Source: CAZQSL01 sp964595945 (GTDB taxonomy: Bacteria; UBP15; UBA6099; JAJRTR01). Taken from it: 46,965 nucleotides of DNA. Numbering within the stretch: position 1 is the stretch's first letter; every line of letters begins with the position of its first letter. Below, in pieces: positions 42,942 to 46,965 of the stretch. The stretch covers positions 1-46,965 of the forward strand of contig CAZQSL010000012.1 of the NCBI GenBank assembly GCA_964595945.1, given 5' to 3'. The position numbers and the translations under genes are program-made. The notes beneath the pieces were generated by a model. It ran no database searches. It was not told the origin of the DNA and worked only from the letters and a program-made list of their open reading frames with translations.

Positions 42942-44744
42942 ATGCAGGAAAACAAACCTGAAAACTTCACACGCACACACCGCCTTGCCGCGATACTTTT
43001 CCTTTTCATCGCGGTAGTTGCCGTCTACCTGAAAACAGTCGATTACCCGTTCCTGTGGGACGACACATTTCTCATCAGCGACAATGTTTTCCTGCGCAAT
43101 CCCCACAACATCATCCATGTTTTCGACCGGCAGTATTTCTCACAGACCTATGAGCTCAGCTACCGGCCCATTACCACCCTTTCATTTTTCCTCAACTTCG
43201 CCATCAGCGGACTCGACCCCAAAATATACCACCTCACCAACATCATTATCCACTTCGTCAACGTCATGCTCGTCATGGCAATCATCGCCCGACTTGTCGG
43301 CAACTCGCGCCTCGGAGTGGGATTTGCGTTGCTCTTCGCTCTCCATCCCATCCACACGGAAGCCCTCAACGGCGTATCTTTCCGCGAAGACCCGCTGTGC
43401 CTTCTGTTCATAGCCGCGGCATTCATCTTCCACATGCGATTTCGCGACAAGGAAGAAGAGAAGCGTAAAAAAGTCAATTTCGCCTGGTCCATGTTCTTTT
43501 TCACCCTTGCCCTTTTCACCAAGGAAACAGCCGTCGTCTATCCCGGCGTGATGGTGATCTATGACATGTTCATCGGCAACAAAAAAGGCGAACGCGTCAA
43601 ATGGCTCGGGCCGGCACTAATCGCCGCACTGCCTCTCATTTTTTTCCTCTTCATAAGATTCGGGCCTCTCAAGGGCCCTGGAGAAAGCTACATCTATCAC
43701 GGCGGAAAGCCAATCTACACACTTTACATGATGGTACAGGCGATCGCACACTACCTGAATCTCGTCGTATGGCCTTTGCGCCAGTGTGTCGACTATGTAT
43801 TCAAGGAGCACCCGAAATTCACTGACGGCGCTGTCATGGGATCGTTCTTCCTGCTCATCGCATGCGGTGCCGGAGCCGTGATGTTCATCTCCATCAGACG
43901 CCAGATCGCCATCGGCGTGGCATGGTTTCTGCTCTTTCTCCTGCCAGTCAGCAACATTATACCCATCGGCGTAGTCATGGCCGAACGCTACCTCTACATC
44001 CCATGTCTCGGCATCTTTATCATCGCCTCATACGTGGCTCACGAGTGTTTCATAGCGGACGACCGGCCGGTGAAATTCCTCAACGGACGCATACTGACAG
44101 TACTGATCGTGGCACTTGCCGTTGGCGCGGGATACATGACTTCAAACAGAAACGACGTGTGGGCGGACCCGGTCGTTTTCTGGGAAAACGCCTGCGAATG
44201 CGCTCCTCCCTCTGCCACCGCCGCTGTCAACCTCGGCCTCGCCTACATGAATGAAAAACGGTATGACGAAGCAGGCGACAGCCTCGTCAGAGCCGCTTTC
44301 CTCTCGTCATCCGGCAATCTGCATGACATCAGATACGGCGTATTGTATCGCGCCTTCACCAACCTCGGCATCATCTGCGGCTATCAGAATCAGAATGAAA
44401 AAGCCATCGTTTTCTTCAAACAGGCAAGCAAACTCAACCCCGGCAACCCGCAGCCATATCTCAACCTCGGCATGTCCTACATCAATCTCGGCATGTTGAA
44501 CGAAGCTCAGAAATACCTCGAAAAAGGAATCGCAATATCACCCACCAACGTCTCCGCAAGAGTGATGCTCGCAATGGTCTACACCAACACCGACCAGCGC
44601 AATAAAGCCATACAGCAGTGCGAAACAGTCCTGAAACTCGATCCCACCGAACGGCGCGCGAAACTGCTCCTGCAGCGTATCTACGAGTTTGACAGGATCA
44701 GACTCGAACGAAAACTCAACAGCCGTCTGAAACTTAACGACTGA
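42942..44744 (+). CDS. TMTC-like GT-C glycosyltransferase with C-terminal TPRs (copy 2)
   Basis: Membrane protein of 600 residues, paralogous to 37613-39478 along its length: FLWDDTFLISDN with the acidic pair, SYRPITTLSFF, LFALHPIHTEAL, LFTKETAVVYPG, MVQAIAHYLNLVVWPLRQCVDY and VVMAERYLYIP. About four TPRs fill residues 425-580, including NPGNPQPYLNLGMSYINLG. Role as for copy 1: a lipid-phosphate-sugar-dependent transferase on the outer face of the inner membrane, acceptor unknown. The ATG begins one base after the preceding stop codon (TGACATG), so the pair is translationally coupled. Confidence 0.85.
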   Translation: MQENKPENFTRTHRLAAILFLFIAVVAVYLKTVDYPFLWDDTFLISDNVFLRNPHNIIHVFDRQYFSQTYELSYRPITTLSFFLNFAISGLDPKIYHLTNIIIHFVNVMLVMAIIARLVGNSRLGVGFALLFALHPIHTEALNGVSFREDPLCLLFIAAAFIFHMRFRDKEEEKRKKVNFAWSMFFFTLALFTKETAVVYPGVMVIYDMFIGNKKGERVKWLGPALIAALPLIFFLFIRFGPLKGPGESYIYHGGKPIYTLYMMVQAIAHYLNLVVWPLRQCVDYVFKEHPKFTDGAVMGSFFLLIACGAGAVMFISIRRQIAIGVAWFLLFLLPVSNIIPIGVVMAERYLYIPCLGIFIIASYVAHECFIADDRPVKFLNGRILTVLIVALAVGAGYMTSNRNDVWADPVVFWENACECAPPSATAAVNLGLAYMNEKRYDEAGDSLVRAAFLSSSGNLHDIRYGVLYRAFTNLGIICGYQNQNEKAIVFFKQASKLNPGNPQPYLNLGMSYINLGMLNEAQKYLEKGIAISPTNVSARVMLAMVYTNTDQRNKAIQQCETVLKLDPTERRAKLLLQRIYEFDRIRLERKLNSRLKLND

Positions 44745-44747
44745 CAC

Positions 44748-46694
44748 ATGATGAACGAATATCCCCCAACACTGCGCGCCCCCTCAGCCCGAAACGCTCT
44801 ACTGTGCATCATCATCTTCGTGCTGCTCACATGCGGGCTATTCACTACCCGCATCCCCAATGCAAATGTCAACACAAGGGTCGATTTCATCGTCGCCCTG
44901 CTGCACGACAAGACCATCAACATCGACAAATACCACTTCAACACACTCGACAAGTCCAAAGCCAACGGTCATTATTATTCCGACAAGGCCCCAGGCGCTG
45001 CACTCATGGCTCTGCCAGCCGCATGGCTATACTCACTATTCGTACCGCTTTCACCAGAAGACCAGACCCTTCGCCAGATTTGCACAATCATCCCTTCCAC
45101 ACTTATGGCCGCACTGCTTACCGCTCTGATTTTTTCCACTGCATTGCGGATCACTCGGTCGGTCACCGCAGCCTCAATCCTCGCCATATCAGCATTTGGC
45201 GCTACGTTGATACTGCCATATTCTACGCTGCTGTACGGGCATGTAGCCGGAGCTGCTTTTTCATTCATCATCTTTATGGCTGCCACGTCTGGCACCCCCT
45301 TAAAGACCGTACCAGCAATGCTGCTCGCAGCACTCACCGCATTCATGGTGACGACAGAGTACCCACTCGCTCTCCATGCCGTCATTTTATGGATATTTAT
45401 CATCATCAGACACCGCTCTTTCAAACCGGCCATCTGCGCCATCCCGCCAGTGCTCATCATTGCAGCCCTTTTTCTGTGGTATAACAAACTCTGCTTCGGT
45501 CAGTGGTTCACCCTCGGATACATGCACGAAAGCGAGGCCATGTTTTCCAAGGGATTCGAATCTGGAGTAGCCGGTTTTTCACACCACGGATTCTTCCCCA
45601 ACCTCTTATCCATCCTGCTGCATCCGGGCAAGGGCCTGCTTTTTATATCACCATTTCTGGCCTTTGCCGTCCCCGGGTTTATGATCGCATGGAAATCCCC
45701 GGCACATCGTCAGCAAGCGATAGCCGCCGCACTTGCCGCACTATCTCTGATCGCGGCCAACGCTGCGTATTTCACGCCGATGGGCGGCTGGGCGCCAGGT
45801 CCGAGACACCTCATACCGGCGATCCCGTATCTCGTTTACCTCGCCGCTTTCGCACTCAGGTCACCATCTGCGAAATCTCTATACGGAGGCCTAGCCGCAG
45901 CGGCTTTCTGCATGATGTTCATAGTCACTGCTACCGAGCCACAACCCTGTGAAGTCTCCGACCTGCCCGTTTTCGAAGTCTCGATACCAATGATGGCCAA
46001 CGGTATTTTTCGCGACACGTACATCTCGCCTCTCAACGAGGCATCCTTGCCGTTACACGCATTCTTCCTTTTTGCGCTTCCCATAGCGGCGGCACTCCCA
46101 TTGATCAGTATACTGGCAAACAAACGGCTGTATGCCAGTCGCCCGCCAATACTTACGATTGCGGCAGGGATGCTCATTATGTGCGCCATTCAGGGATTAG
46201 CTTACGCAGTCAAGTCGGAAGACAATCTCGCTGACAAGCACTACGAACGCGGCAAACTGTTCTTTTTCTACTCTTTGTTTTCCCAGTCAGTATCAGAATA
46301 CTACAAGGCGCTCGAAATCGACCCGCATCACGCCAAGTCACACTTTGCTCTCGGGCTCGCCGCAAGCCAGATGCGTGATATCGACAAGGCCGAACACTAC
46401 TTTCTCCAGGCGATCAAATACGCGCCGCTGATGCCCGAGCCCCACTACAATATTGCCGTCATCTACATGCACAAAAGCAAATACGATTACGCTATGACCC
46501 ACTACAGGCTTGCTCTTGCCCAGCCCTCCTTTGACGACAACCGCCGGCGCGCACTCGCATACATGGCAATGGCAAGTATGTATTTCTCAAAAGGATACCG
46601 ATACAACGGCATTGAAATGCTTAAACTTGCAAACAGGGAAAACCCCGGGATAGTCGACAAGGCAATCCCCGGCGGCGCAAGTACAGTTCGCTGA
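44748..46694 (+). CDS. GT-C-like membrane protein with C-terminal TPRs, DKAPG family (copy 2)
   Basis: Membrane protein of 648 residues, clear paralogue of 41087-42940: VNTRVDFIVALLHDKTINIDKYHFNTLDK, then ANGHYYSDKAPGAALMALP in the same loop, TTEYPLALHAVILW against EYPAGAPAAILL in copy 1, LLHPGKGLLFISPFLA, and YFTPMGGWAPGPRHLIPAIPYL. About four TPR-like units lie at 515-630. Activity as a glycosyltransferase is inferred, not shown. The start, ATGATG, is three bases after the previous stop; either ATG may be used. Confidence 0.75.
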   Translation: MMNEYPPTLRAPSARNALLCIIIFVLLTCGLFTTRIPNANVNTRVDFIVALLHDKTINIDKYHFNTLDKSKANGHYYSDKAPGAALMALPAAWLYSLFVPLSPEDQTLRQICTIIPSTLMAALLTALIFSTALRITRSVTAASILAISAFGATLILPYSTLLYGHVAGAAFSFIIFMAATSGTPLKTVPAMLLAALTAFMVTTEYPLALHAVILWIFIIIRHRSFKPAICAIPPVLIIAALFLWYNKLCFGQWFTLGYMHESEAMFSKGFESGVAGFSHHGFFPNLLSILLHPGKGLLFISPFLAFAVPGFMIAWKSPAHRQQAIAAALAALSLIAANAAYFTPMGGWAPGPRHLIPAIPYLVYLAAFALRSPSAKSLYGGLAAAAFCMMFIVTATEPQPCEVSDLPVFEVSIPMMANGIFRDTYISPLNEASLPLHAFFLFALPIAAALPLISILANKRLYASRPPILTIAAGMLIMCAIQGLAYAVKSEDNLADKHYERGKLFFFYSLFSQSVSEYYKALEIDPHHAKSHFALGLAASQMRDIDKAEHYFLQAIKYAPLMPEPHYNIAVIYMHKSKYDYAMTHYRLALAQPSFDDNRRRALAYMAMASMYFSKGYRYNGIEMLKLANRENPGIVDKAIPGGASTVR

Positions 46695-46742
46695 CACATT
46701 TGCCTGCCGGTGACTTTTGCGAGATAATCGAACCGTGTGAAT

Positions 46743-46965
46743 ATGAATAATAATACTACTGAAAACAATGCGAACGGTCTGCTGCTCATTGCGCTCGCGG
46801 CGCTCGTTTTTTTCGTTACCTACGTCAAGGTATGGGAGACTGACGCATGGTGGCATCTCAGCACCGGCACATATATAAATGAAACGAAGAAACTTCCGGC
46901 AACCGATCCCTTCGCGTACACTACGACTGGCATGAAGTGGATCAACGACGAATGGCTCGGCGACG
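46743..46965 (+). CDS. Start of a membrane protein of possible GT-C type (cut by the window edge)
   Basis: An open frame of 74 codons runs off the right edge. It reads MNNNTTENNANG, one hydrophobic helix (LLLIALAALVFFVTYVKV), then WETDAWWHLSTGTYI and KLPATDPFAYTTTG ending in KWINDEWLGD. Proteins with this D-WWHL...DPF.YT...W..EWL loop are large polytopic membrane proteins whose function I cannot name; the loop position is like that of GT-C enzymes. It begins 48 bases after the previous stop, without a strong ribosome site, and is probably the next gene of the run. Confidence 0.65.
   Translation, partial: MNNNTTENNANGLLLIALAALVFFVTYVKVWETDAWWHLSTGTYINETKKLPATDPFAYTTTGMKWINDEWLGD

Overview
This window is bacterial and most likely comes from a Gram-negative (diderm), poorly sampled lineage. 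Evidence for an outer membrane is a giant exported protein ending in a long run of amphipathic beta-strands. A polyprenyl-phosphate sugar-1-phosphate transferase, nucleotide-sugar enzymes and GT-C membrane glycosyltransferases show an elaborate cell-surface polysaccharide or glycoprotein system. The phylum cannot be fixed from this sequence: TMTC-like glycosyltransferases with TPR tails and VWA/DUF4159 pairs occur in several uncultivated groups. No rRNA, tRNA, CRISPR array, insertion sequence or phage gene was found.

Layout: every gene from 240 to 37447 lies on the minus strand and every gene from 37613 to the right edge on the plus strand, with a divergent promoter region between (37448-37612). 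Left to right: (i) a TOTE-type archaeo-eukaryotic primase fused to an SF2 helicase (240-2747); (ii) an EamA transporter and a DmdC-type acyl-CoA dehydrogenase (3199-6011); (iii) 5-formyltetrahydrofolate cyclo-ligase, 12 bases downstream of (iv) an 18.5-kb gene for a surface protein of about 6,160 residues (6743-25225); (v) L-rhamnose isomerase and rhamnulose-1-phosphate aldolase (25561-27648); (vi) a tightly overlapping operon, read right to left, of a GDP-mannose dehydratase-like SDR, citramalate synthase, a second SDR epimerase, a WbpA-like nucleotide-sugar dehydrogenase and a WecA/MraY-like transferase (27710-33625); (vii) an operon of methyltransferase, VWA/double-transmembrane protein and DUF4159 protein (33796-37447); (viii) a plus-strand run of five GT-C-type membrane proteins, four with C-terminal TPRs, and the start of a sixth gene (37613-46965).

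The most striking object is the giant protein. It carries 32 tandem units of about 118 residues, six Ig-like domains, an isolated 33rd copy of the 118-residue unit, an SdrD-B-like domain and a C-terminal stretch of about 860 residues that looks like an outer-membrane barrel. Part of the array shows a higher-order period of six units, visible in shared sequence signatures and in matching single-codon deletions. It therefore seems to have grown by duplication of blocks of about 2.12 kb.

A working hypothesis is that the window is a cell-surface locus: group vi makes activated sugars and a lipid-linked first sugar, group viii transfers sugars outside the cytoplasmic membrane, and the Ser/Thr-rich beta-sandwich rod may be one acceptor. 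The last link is inference only. Rests of the window (helicase, acyl-CoA dehydrogenase, folate enzyme) look unrelated to it.
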